Below, one piece after another: positions 11,116-22,050 of a DNA stretch of 64,000 bases; positions within the stretch are counted from its first letter, which is position 1; every line of letters starts with the position of its first letter. The notes under the pieces are model-generated. The model made no database searches. It was not told where the DNA came from and worked only from the letters and a program-made list of their open reading frames with translations. The DNA is from Isoetes taiwanensis (Eukaryota; Streptophyta; Lycopodiopsida; Isoetales; Isoetaceae): contig JAJEKV010000049.1 in assembly GCA_021234155.1 (NCBI GenBank), positions 10,706,292-10,770,291 on the forward strand, in the 5' to 3' direction. The position numbers and the translations under genes are program-made.

Positions 11116-11445
11116 GGGCCAAGACGGTGCCAACATCGGGGGCACAGGGCCACGCCGAAGCCTCATCGGTTCCGACCGGTATCGTGGCATTGCGGGAGAT
11201 CCGCCAAATTTCAGAAGTCCACGGACCTTACGATCAGGAAGCCTTTTTCGAGGCAGGTACGAGAGATCGCCGACAATTTAAAGACCGATCTCCGTTCCGG
11301 ACCTTTTGCAATTTTAGCGCAAAGAGGTCGCGCGCCTACTTGGTAGCACTTTTGGTGATGCCAACCTTTGCGCTATCCGCAAAAGGGGTCACCATAATGC
11401 CTAAGGATTTAGCCCTCGCCGTAGGATACGGGGAGCAACCTTAGC
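11116..11445 (+). pseudogene. Histone H3 core-fold sequence, frame-broken, inside the retrotransposon leader
   Basis: Two alternating plus-strand frames together read like a histone H3 from just before the globular core to the C-terminus. Seen directly: KPHRFRP at 11158, then GIVALREIR in the next frame, then FQKSTDL, IRKPFSRQVREIA and LKTDLR in the first frame, FAILA, then AYLVALL and KGVTIMPKDLALAV with terminal GEQP and a stop at 11443-11445. These correspond to the alphaN, alpha1, loop 1, alpha2 and alpha3 blocks of H3. At least two frameshifts break it. Loop 1 has canonical H3 length rather than the longer loop of CENH3. No intron or poly(A) tail is visible. It could be a captured host gene, a processed pseudogene inserted later, or the end of a larger extra ORF. 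Confidence 0.85.
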
Positions 11446-13032
11446 CTACTTGCGGGGATCCGCATTTGTACATATTTTTGTGATAATTAATAAAAAGGCT
11501 TTTATTTGAATTAAAAGTTTAATGTTTTTTTTTTTTTTTTTTAAAATAAAATGCTTGACGTCGGCTTTAATAAGAGGGTTTAAAAGGGGACCGTAAGGTT
11601 ATTTTAAAAACGCTTCTTTTCCTCTCCTCCCCTTCTAAGCCATGGCTGCCGTTGGCGACCTTCTTTGCTGGTACCTTGATGGAAGAAATGGGATCCACGA
11701 GGTTCCCTTCGACCTGCTGCAGACCTTTGCTATGCCAACGCATAGATCTCCTTGCCAACATCGTGACATCCTGACTCTACGCCCGATTCCTTGATTTTAC
11801 ATGGAGGACATGCTTCCTCTCATGTATTCCTCCAGGGGATCCTCCCCAAATTTTTTGGAAGCGGAGATAGTTCGGATGTTAGGCGGGGACACACATGCTT
11901 ATGACATCCTGAAGGGGAAACTCCGATGGGGTAAACACCTACCGGTGGTCCAACATCGAGGGCAGCGTGATGTCTGGAAGCTACTTTCGCTCTAGCCATC
12001 CTCATGGACCAATACGTTGAGGATGAAACCTTGTTCCGGCCAAAGGGCAAGCTGCCGGAATCCTCCGAGGAGGGGGATGACGAGCATATAGGAATGGGCT
12101 TACTTTTGCGGTTGGAAAGAAACTAAGCGAGAGCTACCCAGCCGGACCAATCTATAGGCTTGTCGGGGGTTAGACGGCCTTCCGATTATTTATCACCGGG
12201 GCGGGAATACCTTCTCTTGGATGATATTATCTGGGGCGTATCACGTGGTGGCGGATTTCGACGCAGCGCAAAGACCATGTACTCTCACGAGCTTGCGGAG
12301 TATTGTATGGATGATTTCATCGACTTCACTTCTACCGAAACTTCCTCGGGAGGTGCACCCGCTCCTTGATTCCGTCGAGGGGAGACCCTAGAGCGGCGGA
12401 GACTCTACTACGTCTTCAGCGACTTAGTCATCACGGGAACCGGCCGCCTTTTTGCACCGGATGCCTTCCGGGCTATGGGACCTCCGTCCCAAACATTAAT
12501 ATGGTTGAAGTTCCCTCAGGCTTCGGATGATGAGGGTGAAGATTTATACCATAACCCTGGCACAAGAAGGAGGAACAACAGGAGCTCTCAAGGAAGAAGT
12601 CCCCATGGACCTTGATAAAGAAGTGGCGACATCGAGACTTCCAGCGGGAAAAAGTCTTTGGGTAACCATCTTACGTTTCTTTTGTCGGCCTTCAAATACG
12701 GACAAGTCCTCTTCATAGCCCGAGATCTGGCGCCCGGTGAAGCCGTGGTGGGGCCTCCGTGCACTCTCTACACCGGCCGGCCACAAGAAGCCCTTCCCTA
12801 TCGTCGTTCGTATGTACTTTCGTCTGACGGGATCTTGCCCCGGCGGCCTTGGGTCGGGACATTGCCTTGGATGGGCATGAAGCTCCTCCGCGGCAGCCCC
12901 ATTGGCCGTTGCCTATCCACCGGAGGTTGCATCATTGCGGCTGCCCGCGGTAGACCACGGGGTTACTTTCTGGCTGCGACACCCCGGCCTCCACCACCTC
13001 CTAGGGCTAAGGATCAGGGAGGCGGGGCCTAG
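11446..13032 (+). other. GC-rich leader segment of the second chromovirus, possible broken extra ORF
   Basis: Contains an 18-base T run near 11524-11543 and then GC-rich sequence with long plus-strand frames (11801-11995, 12160-12369, 12658-13032) that look like one coding region broken by indels. The last frame ends in a proline-rich tail (PRPPPPPRAKDQGGGA). I recognise no domain. It ends about 530 bp before the heat-shock-element-like block. Confidence 0.35.
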
Positions 13033-13094
13033 TTCTAGTATAATTTTGCTATGAAAATGTATATCGATATATATATGTTCTTATGTTTGTCCCA

Positions 13095-13400
13095 TTGAAT
13101 CCGACCGTTGATCTAAGATCCTACGGCTCCGCGTTAGCTTTGGGGGCGTATCCCACGACCCGAGATGGCTTGGGAGTTTACATACAGCTCATATAGACCG
13201 CGATCCTACGGTCCCGGTTGATCGATCGGCCCGTCGATCCAAGATCCTACGGCTCACGTTGCTTGGCACATATCTTCGATCCACATGGCTTTGGGAATTA
13301 TATGTAATAGATCCCTACGGCTCATATTGCTTTTATATGATGAGATCTTGATGGTTGATTGAGTCTAAGATCCTATGGCTCATGTTGAATGCTCATCCCT
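13095..13400 (+). repeat. Degenerate tandem repeats around GATCCTACGGCTC
   Basis: At least four near-copies of RATCCTAYGGCTC (near 13117, 13202, 13240 and 13368) and a shorter variant near 13310 occur in about 300 bp, interleaved with TTGATCGATCGG-like spacers. Non-coding. Confidence 0.6.
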
Positions 13401-13436
13401 TAAGGAAAGGCTTTTAAAATTTTTATGTTATTGGGG

Positions 13437-13498
13437 GATTCAACCCTGGTCCTCAACCCCCCAAACCCCCCACTCTAACCACTAGACCAAGCATTAAT
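13437..13498 (-). repeat. tRNA-derived SINE head (A and B boxes)
   Basis: Read on the minus strand this is tRNA-like. An A box TGGTCTAGTGG with following TTAGAG lies near 13479-13495, a G-rich centre follows, and a B box GGGTTGAATCCC lies near 13438-13449, one base short of GGTTCGAATCC. The spacing fits an RNA polymerase III promoter of a tRNA-derived SINE. The rest of the element would lie at lower coordinates; its end is not evident. Confidence 0.6.
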
Positions 13499-13559
13499 TC
13501 TATGAAGAATTTATGTTTCAAATATACTTAAGGGTAATGTTCCCATTAAGATAAAATAG

Positions 13560-14560
13560 ACTATAACATTCTAGCTAGTTCAAGAAAGTTCTAGAATGTT
13601 ACTGAAGGCTCTAGAAAGTTCTAGAATCTTCTAGAAAGTTCTAGAACATAAGAGAATCTAAGGGGATCTAAGAAAACTCTTCGAGAAAAGTTTCAAATTG
13701 TTCTAATAAGTTTAGAATGTTCTAGAATGTAGGGGAATCTATGGGAATGTAATGAAATCTAGGGAAATACTTCCAGAAAGTTCTAGGATATTTTGAAAGT
13801 CTTAGTATGTTTGAGAAAAGTCTTAGAATGTTCTAAAAATTCTAGAATGTAAAAGGAAATCGAGGAAGAATCTAATAGAATGTAAGAAAATCTTATAAAA
13901 TATAAAAAGAATCTAGGAGGGATCTAAGAAAATTCTTCTAGAAAGTTCCAAATTGTTCTAATAAGATTTAGAATGTTCTAGAATGTAGGGGAATCTATGG
14001 GAATGTAAGGAAATCTAGGGAAATACTTCCAGAAAGTTCTAGGATGTTTTGAAAGTTTGAGAATGTTCCGAGAAAGTTCTAGAATGTTCTAGAAATTTCT
14101 AGAATGTAAGGGAATCTAGGAGAATTAAAGGGAATATAAGGAAATCTCATAAATTGTAAGAGAATCTAGGAAAATATTTACAAGTCTAATGCATTCTCTT
14201 AAAATCTAGTTGAATCTAAGGGAATATTCATAATATCTAATGGAATCTAAGAAAATCTTGATGTAATCTTAGAGTTTTTTTAAGATTTTGCAAAGAGCCA
14301 CAATAGAATGTTCTAAAATGTTTCGTAATAAAGGGGTACAATATAAATCTTGAAAAAAAAAATCCTAGATGCTCAGGGAAGCGCCTCAGTCTGAAAATAG
14401 AAAGTGTTTTAGAATTGTTGCGCAGATCCAAAATAAATTATTTTGGAAGGTTCTAAATGCTCATGGGTAAGCACCTCAATCAAATCTAGGGGAATCTTCA
14501 TGAATGCTAAATATAATACATAGAATGTTGAAGAATATAGAGGAATCACAAGAGAATCTC
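13560..14560 (+). repeat. Heat-shock-element-like satellite block (TTCTAGAA arrays)
   Basis: About 1 kb built from degenerate TTCTAGAA, GGGAATCTA and related units. Two stretches are uninterrupted alternating GAA/TTC arrays at the 5-bp spacing that heat shock factors bind: 13609-13647 (seven perfect units plus one near unit) and 14072-14104 (seven units). A longer internal repeat of period about 255 bp relates 13690-13805 to 13945-14055. It sits in the leader between PBS and gag. Whether it is regulatory or merely a satellite is unknown. Confidence 0.75.
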
Positions 14561-15869
14561 AGTAGAATCGTTGGTTACCTAGAACATGACAGGGCCTTGC
14601 ATCGTAAGAACATGCTAAAACTGGAACAATGCGCCGTAGGACGCATTAATTTTCTTGTATATATATATATATGTTTTGCTAGTTTTTCTTATATATTTAC
14701 ATATGTGTGTTCTGGGATTTCCGATTGGCAATTGAATGGACCATATTGACAAATGGTGTACTTTATTTACTTATTAAATACAAAATTCTCTTGAGGAGTA
14801 TTATTGAATTGTGTGTTTTTTTTTTATATATATGACATCCTCTTCAAAAGTATTAAAACTTTAGAATATCATGGAATTACAAAATGTTCTCTATTTATTC
14901 CAACTATATTGCAGAGGAAACCATTTGGGAATATGAGGAGAAATCACCGATATGGTTAGGAGGGGCGATCCCGGGCCGCAGACCCGGGACTATGGCGGAG
15001 ATATGGTGAATATCCGGAGTGGGAGGAAGGCTATGAAACCGAACCACCGCCACCGTGGGAACTCTCGACCACGACAAAGGGCTGGAAATAGTTAACATCC
15101 TCGGGGATCGAGCTTTTCGAGGATCGAAGATGACCACCGTCGTACACAGGACTCTTGGAATATGACCCGACACGAAGCCTTCGAGGGCGCCAATGACCAT
15201 CTTTGGCAACTCTTTTTATGCGATCGTGAAGGCTCTTTAACCTTCGATTATCAGCCCAACATGGGAGTACCAAGCAATCATTGTCCAAGCACAGGCACGC
15301 TATAAACTTCGTCCAGAAGTACATGCGGAGAGTACACTTCTGTGATCCATGCCGTTCGCCAACCCCTAGGCTTGGTCTCTTCCATTATGTTTCGTTGTTG
15401 TGGTTACGCTGTGTGCAAATAGAACTTTAAAAAAAAAAAATTCCCATTGTATCATACCCACTTTTGTCTCAATCCATGTATCAATCAACCTGATGTTGTA
15501 CTCAACTTGAATGAAATACAAATATTGTTTTCTGTTGTATATACTTTTGTCTCAATTAACTTAAAAAGGGATTGTACATTAATGTAAATCGCTTATATAT
15601 TCATGAATGCTTCCTATAGGCGGTGTGCATGCTTGGCTTAGCAAAACACCCTCCAACGCCCGGTAGGGCTCATCACCTGAACAGGAATTGATGTTAATGA
15701 AAAGGCAACTTCGGCGAAGTTACAAGGCTTATGTGTTGCATACCAATCCACTGCCACATATACTCGGAGGGCCGGACCCGGAATTACCCCCTCGACCATT
15801 GAGTCCACACACTGCTTGACCATCCCCTCCCGAGCTAGCCCCACTGCATGCACAGAGGAGGACTCATGC
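14561..15869 (+). other. Leader of the second chromovirus, last part
   Basis: AT-rich to about 14900, then more GC-rich. No domain is recognised, although the composition after 14930 resembles the decayed coding DNA downstream, so it may include the start of gag. Confidence 0.35.
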
Positions 15870-16900
15870 TAAAAAGCGTCATCGAAGTTCCTCTAAGGAT
15901 AGTGCCGCTTCCTCACATTCAACCACTTGGGTTCTTGGGGTCCTCGCTATCGGGCGGTGACCATTCAAAGCGTAAGGATAAGGAATACCGAAAAACCGTT
16001 GATACTGACCATCACTAGTATATGGAAGAACCGGAAGTTGGCTCGGTTTGATAGGAAATCCGAGGAGGAGGCTTGAATCTGCGGAATCTTGGTTGGACGA
16101 AAATGAAGGAATTGGAAGTCCTATGGAATGACAGAAAGATCTGAGGAAGGTCGCTACCCACGAACCTTACCGGGCTGCCCGTATTTGGTGGAAGGGTTAC
16201 GCCAGAGCTAAACACGGATAGGAGCGGTCTGCAAGTTCAGGAAGTTTGCTAAGGCTTTTAAATCGCATTCGTGCCTCGTGCGCTGAAAATGCCAGCGTTC
16301 GAGACCTTCTACGGGTTGGAACGAGAAGGGCATGTCGTGCAGGCCTACACCGGTAATTCATGCGTTTGAGGTTATGCGATGCAGGAATGAATGAGAAAAA
16401 GAGCAAGAGGGCTACATTGAAGGGTTGGCCCCATCCATTAAACGAATGGTCAAGGCCATCGACCCAAAGTCGATGCTTGGGCGGAAGCTAAGGCATTAAG
16501 CCTTGAGGGAGGACACGCTAAGGAGCCGCGATCCGCCGACCAGGCTCCCTTACTCGCACCACTTGTAGCCCACACCTTACAAACCCCGTTAATAAGTCCG
16601 GGGCCCTCTCAAAGACAATTCTTATGGCCGCCAAGAGAAGAAAGTCGCCTTTTTAGCCCGGATAAGCGAGAACAATCTTTGGTAAGGAAGTTCGGGGCCT
16701 CTTCACGATCCATCCCTAAAGAGGCCGAAGAACAGCTCGCCAAGATAAGGCATGCTACGGTGCATGAGGCTGGACACTTCATGCGGAATTGTCCGTACGT
16801 CACGCGCAGACGCGGCCAACCGCCATGGCCGACCTTGATTGGGGAAGATTTGGAGTCCAATCTTCTTGCGGAGGACGAGGCTCCCGAGTACATTCATGGT
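15870..16900 (+). pseudogene. gag: gag of the second chromovirus
   Basis: Heavily frameshifted Gag. The hallmark of the retrotransposon-gag domain, YRAARIWWKGYARAKHG, is read at 16167-16217. A frame from 16679 contains the tail of a zinc knuckle, AGHFMRNCP near 16768-16796, in which the first Cys pair has been lost. These are packaging functions of the particle protein. Boundaries are approximate. Confidence 0.7.
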
Positions 16901-16959
16901 CGTCTCATATTCTTGCCGCTATATAGAAACAGTAACGCTGAAAAGTCAATATACATTAT

Positions 16960-17237
16960 TTCTACAATAGGCCAAGTAGACGGTAAGCCCTTCATAATTT
17001 TTGATGGACACGGGGTAGTACGCGCAATTTTTTGCTTCTCCTAGAATGGCCCAATGCTGCGGTACTGAAATGTTGAGATCCCGACCTAAGCCGATCACAT
17101 TAGCTAGCGGTAAGATCGGACACACTCATGGCGTAGGTATTAACCTTAAAATCACGGTTGCCGGGTGCACCCGTTGCCTTGGGTGCGAATTAATGGACAT
17201 TGGCAAATATGATCTTATTGTGGGAATGGAGTTTTAA
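16960..17237 (+). pseudogene. pol: Protease of the second chromovirus
   Basis: DGKPFIIFDGHG at about 16980 resembles a retropepsin start in which the DSG active site has decayed. The frame at 17046-17237 keeps the protease C-terminal half, including HTHGVGINLKITVAGCTRCL and YDLIVGMEF. The two halves are in different frames. No activity is expected. Confidence 0.75.
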
Positions 17238-17649
17238 GCGTCTGCCGGGCCCACATAGGCGTGAGAAAGCGGGGAGGTTACCTTCGGCGCGCGCTAATGG
17301 AGCACGTGTGGCGATAAAAGGTGATTCATTACACTCCGCCATGCGGTCAATGTCAATAAAGCAGGCTAGGAAAAGCTATCTCTGGGAATGAACTCCTTTG
17401 CCTCATTAAACTTGCTTCCATTGAGTCGGACTCAAGCGGCGAAGTAATGTCGGCCTTACCATCGGACATTGCTAACCTTCTTGAGAATTTAGCGATCTTT
17501 TTCGGATGAGATCCACAAGCTTCCTCCTTTGAGGAGGGTGGAATGTGAGATAACTCTTGAACCAGTACTAAGCCTACCAACAAAGCCGAGTCTGAAATGA
17601 GTCCTCAGGAGTTAGCGAGCTTAAGAAGCGACTACAAGAGTTCTTGAAT

Positions 17650-18330
17650 TTGGGGGTTTATTATTTGATGTTTCACCATTTAGGCTCCCTATTCTTTTTG
17701 TCAAGAAGAAAGATGGCTCCTTAAGGATGTGTATTGATTATAGGCAACTCAATAAGCATACCATCAAGAATCGCTATGCCCTTGCCTAGGGGCGGATGAT
17801 CTTATGGACCGATTACAAGGAGCAAAATATTTCTCAAAAGATTGATTTAGCTCGGGTTTTCCATCAGATATAAGGATTAAGGAAGAGGACATCCATAAGT
17901 CCGCTTTTCGTTTACCGGATATGGGCATTATGAATTCAACTGTCATGCCTTTTGGATTGACCAACGCCCACAACGTTTATGCGGTTGATGAATGACATCT
18001 TCCGCCAATACTTAGATGACTTTGTTGTCATTTTCTTTGATGACATTCTCATCTATAGTAAAACCTTGCAACAACATGAACAACATCTTCGATTAGCTTT
18101 GCAAAAGCTAAAAGCGCTATCGACTCTTTGCCAAGTTCTCTAAATGCAAGTTAAGCCACTCAGGGGGTAGACTATTTGGGGCATATTATCTCGTGAAGGA
18201 ATTGCTACAGACCAGCTAAGATAGAAGCGGTGAAGGATTGGCCCATTCCAAATTAAGGTTTGGAGGTCCGGGTTTCTTGGGACTCATGAGGATATTATCG
18301 GAAATTTGTTAAGGATTTTGCAACAATTGC
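17650..18330 (+). pseudogene. pol: Reverse transcriptase of the second chromovirus
   Basis: Blocks are recognisable across several frames: [20 protein letters not shown] at about 17677-17740, [10 protein letters not shown] near 17940-17970, and the catalytic FFDDILIYS near 18031-18060. Numerous indels separate them. The first Asp of the polymerase motif remains in a decayed KIDL-like block near 17840. Confidence 0.85.
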
Positions 18331-18339
18331 CGCACCTCT

Positions 18340-18830
18340 TACTAATCTCACAAGGCATGAGAAAGTAAAGGATTGGATGGAACATTGGAAAACAAAAGTC
18401 CAAGTCGGCTTTGAAGCTCAAGGATGCCTTAACATCCCGCACCAGTCCCTTACCTTGCCCGATCACGAAAAGGATAAATCATTAGAGCCAAGGCGTAGTA
18501 AGATAGCTCTTGGTGGAGTTCTAATCTGAGGAGGGGAGAGTTGTTGCTTACGATTCAAAGAAGATGAGCGATGCGAGCGCGATATCCTACCCATGACCGA
18601 ATTGTTGGCGTTGTTCGTGCTCTCCGTATTTGGAGACACTACCTTCTTGGTAGAAGATTTCCCGGATCTGGATCATCGAAGTCTCCGCTATTTATCCACC
18701 CACCAAATCTGAATCTCGTTCGGCCCTTGAGATGGATGGAATTCCTCGAAATATGACTTGAGATTGTATATAAACCGGGGAAGCACAATGTGGTTGCGGA
18801 TGCTTTGTCCGTCATCCCTTCATAACCCAT
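18340..18830 (+). pseudogene. pol: RNase H of the second chromovirus
   Basis: Strongly decayed. I see KIALGGVL near 18500, ELLALFVLSVFGDTTFL near 18600-18650 (corresponding to the ELLAIV..L..WRHYLLG block) and a DHRSLRYL-like string near 18670. The end NVVADAL lies near 18790. The location between RT and integrase supports the call. Confidence 0.7.
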
Positions 18831-18929
18831 ACCCATTGTAATGCCATTTCCACACTCACCGGCAAGTTTGGGAAGCAAATAGAACAGACCTTGGCCACCG
18901 ATCCCGAATTCTGTAATATTTGGGAAAGT

Positions 18930-19800
18930 TTGGGTAAAGGAAGTCTGCATAGAGAGCGTGAAGCATTCCGTTCATATAAGAAGGAGGGCAATTTATTATA
19001 TTACAAAGATAAGTTGTGTGTTCCAAATGACTTGAGGGTCGCGAAAGCTCATTCTCCATGATACACACAACAGCCCTATAGCAGGACATGCGGGTTTTAT
19101 GAAAACTTACTTTAAGATCCGCTCCAGCTATTTTTGGCCTTCCATGAAGAAGGATATTGCTAGGTACATCAAACAGTGTCAGGTTTGTCAGCAAACCAAG
19201 GCGGAGCAATTACGAGTTCCCGGGGAGTTGCAACCTTTGGATGTGCCCAACGCCAAGTGGGAAGTCATAACCATGGATTTCATTGTGGGGCTTCCACGTA
19301 CTTTCCGTGGGTATGATGCCTTAATGATCGTGGTCGACAAATTATCAAAGATGGCTCACTTCCTGCCATGTCGCACCACGGACACCGCCTTCGACACCGC
19401 CTTGCTCTTTGCAAAGGAAATTTTTCGAGGTTGCACGGGATGCAGAGTAATTGTATCGGATAGGGATCCTAAGTTTGTCGGTGCATTAAAGGAAGGATTT
19501 CTTCGCCACCATCCGACCAAGCTTGCCATGAGTACAACCTACCATCCTCGGGCCGGATGGTCAAAACGAGCGTGTCAATCATTATTATCGAAGATATGCT
19601 AAGAAGCTATGTATGGAGTAAACAGATCACAATGGGAGGATTATATTTACTTGGTAGAATTAAGCCTACAACAATTACAAGCAGGGAGTCTTCTAGAATG
19701 TCTCCCTTCATGATAAATTATGGCTATCAATGTCTTACTCGGACCATTGGCATAATCACGTTTCTAAAGTGGAGGTCTCTCAACAACTCCTTTTAGAAAT
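18930..19800 (+). pseudogene. pol: Integrase of the second chromovirus
   Basis: The best preserved segment is the frame 19099-19602. It has the zinc-domain end (SYFWPSMKKDIARYI, CQVCQQTK) and the catalytic core with Asp in MIVVDKLSKMAHF and VSDRDPKF. The third catalytic residue, Glu of the DGQNER motif, is present but in another frame because of a one-base shift near 19555. Further decayed integrase follows to about 19800. Confidence 0.88.
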
Positions 19801-19894
19801 GCAGCCTTGGTGGAAGAAGTTCTGGGTTACTTATTGGCCGCACGCAATCGTCGAAAGAGTCTAGCGGATAAGCACCGAACCCCACCTAATCTTC

Positions 19895-20330
19895 AGTGGG
19901 TGAGTCGGTTTGGCTTAAGATCAAAGTAAAACAAGCCAAGCTTAAAATTGGTAATCTGTAAGAAGTTGGCACCCGGATGGCTGGGCCGTTCATGATTACC
20001 GAACGCGTGGGAGAAACGGTGCATATCGCTTGGACTTGCCACCCCGCGAAGATCCACAAGGTCTTTCACGTGAGTCTTACGAAGCAACACACCCTGATCC
20101 GAGAGGAGGTTTTGGATACCCCTACCCTCCTAGAAATGACCAAGAGCATTTGGAGATAGTGCCCAAACTCTTCTTGATCGAGCTTACAAACAGGACCCGA
20201 AGGACTCAAATGTTGCAATACTTGGTCAAGTGGAAGCACTTACCAGTTGAAGATGCTACACGGTGATGAAGATAGACCTTGAGAAGCACTATCCGGACTT
20301 CATGCGGGAATCTCAAGGCCGCACCATCAA
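19895..20330 (+). pseudogene. Integrase C-terminus and chromodomain of the second chromovirus
   Basis: Frames around 19895-20090 read the integrase tail (LAPGWLGP, FMITERVGETVHI, KIHKVFHVS). At 20160-20330 the reading FLIELTNRTRRTQMLQYLVKWKHLPVEDAT matches the chromodomain core, and the EDEDLEKHYPDF-type end can be traced in another frame. This classes the element as a chromovirus. Confidence 0.8.
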
Positions 20331-20992
20331 CGATGCTATCAACCCGCTCCGTGGTAAGCTTGATTGATTGACCGAGAATCATGTTTTAGAGGGGTAGACG
20401 CATCGTAAATGATAATAATAACCGATGATGAGATCACCTTAGTGTTCTCTGGGGCGTGGTGTATTATTGATGTTAACATGACCGCCAATTACTAGGAAGG
20501 CATCTAGTAAATGATTGCATTCATTCCGCTATCTGGGAACTCCACCATTCCTTATGCCACAAATGAATTGCAAACCATACACATGATAGATTCCCTTCTA
20601 GATATTTTTTTCTTTTTTATTTGTAGGGGTGGTCCTTCAACCACAACTTAATCATATTATTAACCTACGGGTATATGGTTATGTGCGGGGCCGGTGAACA
20701 AGTCGTCACCGCCTTGTATAGAGGGTTCTTGATGACCCAACTTTTCCCGTATTGGTTTTGTCTACATGTGTGATTTTTGCTGTCAGAATGTTTTAAATGG
20801 GACTTCGGTCCTAAACTCCCTTGATCATAAGTTTGTATCGGGCACCTTGGTGCTTGTACTTTGATATTTTAACTTTAATGTATTACTGTCAGAATTACTA
20901 TAATCTCAACGTATTAATGTTATATTCTTAACTTCATTTTCTAATTCAGTGCTTTACGTATATGTATTCAATGCTGAGGACAGCATTATTTT

Positions 20993-21006
20993 TAAGGAGG
21001 GGAGAA
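20993..21006 (+). other. Polypurine tract of the second chromovirus
   Basis: TAAGGAGGGGAGAA lies directly before the 3' LTR start TGTGACG, in the GAGGAC...TTTTTAAGGAGGGGAGAATG context usual for plant gypsy elements. Confidence 0.9.
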
Positions 21007-21078
21007 TGTGACGTTCCACGTATTTATACGGTCTACTATACGGGACACGTACAAATACAAGCACGTCACTCCCTAAAG
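21007..21078 (+). repeat. 3' LTR of the second chromovirus, part 1
   Basis: First 72 bp of the 3' LTR, matching 7879-7957, cut by the TIR element at 21079. Confidence 0.9.
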
Positions 21079-21107
21079 GTACAAGTCGTATTTAATTAAA
21101 GTGGGAC
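21079..21107 (+). repeat. Left terminal inverted repeat
   Basis: 29 bp starting GTACAAGTCGTATTTAATTA, the perfect reverse complement of 25712-25740. Confidence 0.93.
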
Positions 21108-21236
21108 AAATCTCGAATTTTGGGACTCGGACTGAAAATGGGACTCATGCAAGAAAGAAGTAAGTTGCCATTGAATCATTATTAGATTTTTCCTTGATAA
21201 AATAAGAATAACATTTACACACGACAATCCGAGAAA

Positions 21237-21530
21237 ATGAAGGGGGATGGTGGAGAAAGAAGAGTAGGAAGGAAGGGGAGACAGGAGGAAGGGAGGGGAA
21301 AGGCAAAGGAGCACGAGGAGGGCAAAAGGGCAAAGAGGAGGGGCCGAGCAAATGGGGAAGGGAGGGGAAGGGGAGGAAGGGGAAGGGCAAAGGGGAGGGG
21401 GAGGAGCAGGGTCTCTTAGGGAACGGGAGGAGGGGGAAGGGCAAAGGGGAGGGGCAGGGCATGGGGAAGAGGAGGAGGGGCAAAGGGGGAGAGCAATGGG
21501 GCAAAAGGGGAGGACGGAGGGGGTTCCGTG
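21237..21530 (+). repeat. Purine-rich tract (about 290 bp)
   Basis: Almost all G and A on the plus strand, with many GGGG runs and GGGAAGGGCAAAGGGGAGGGG-like units. The open frames on both strands (Glu/Gly/Arg-rich on plus, Pro/Ser/Leu-rich on minus) are products of composition, not genes. Confidence 0.85.
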
Positions 21531-21879
21531 GCTAAACAATCATTCGAAAAACTAAAAAGATTAAGTAGATAACTTAAATGATATATTTAATTAATAATTT
21601 AATTAAACAATAAATAAATAATTAATTAAATAATTAATTAGAATGGTGAGTTTTTTCTCGCCTCGTGAGGCGAGAATGGGCAGGATTGAGGATTCATCCC
21701 TTCTGTGCACCCAAAATCTTCATTATTCTATCCCATGACCTAGAATAAACCTTTGACCCGTTTAGGTGGAGCTCTAGAGCCGAAAATCCGTCATCCCCCT
21801 GTGGGCATCTTGGAAATCCGGCAAATCCGTCAACTGATGATGCAAGTGCCTTATTCAAGCGGTTTCCCAGTGTCATATT

Positions 21880-21990
21880 TGGTCTACAGCAGCAGCATAC
21901 CCAATGTCATATTTTGGTCTACAACAACAGCAGTGTCCTGCATCCCATATTTTGGTCTACAACAACAGCAGTGTCCTGCATCCGCTGCCT
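21880..21990 (+). repeat. Short tandem repeat in the TIR element
   Basis: A 45- to 50-bp unit containing CATATTTTGGTCTACAACAA and GCAGTGTCCTGCATCC is present in two near-identical copies with a third partial copy before them. Confidence 0.7.
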
Positions 21991-22050
21991 CATTCCTTAG
22001 CTTGTGGGCAAATTCATTCTTCTGCATGAGGTCTGCATCACATTCATATC
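21975..22050 (-). pseudogene. Second coding-like fragment of the captured gene (minus strand)
   Basis: The minus strand reads YECDADLMQKNEFAHKLRNE and continues into AADAG, with a TGA just upstream. The heptad-like charge pattern fits a coiled coil. It lies downstream, on the same strand, of the better fragment at 22307-22497, so both may be exons of one captured gene. Confidence 0.4.

Noticed and set aside
11116-11445. CENH3 (centromeric H3) assignment
   Set aside because: Loop 1 (KTDLR) has canonical H3 length and the N-terminal tail is not readable, so there is no basis to call the centromeric variant.
21096-21555. Long Pro/Ser/Leu-rich and Gly/Glu/Arg-rich frames
   Set aside because: Stop codons are rare in a purine-only tract; both strands are open because of composition, and there is no domain.
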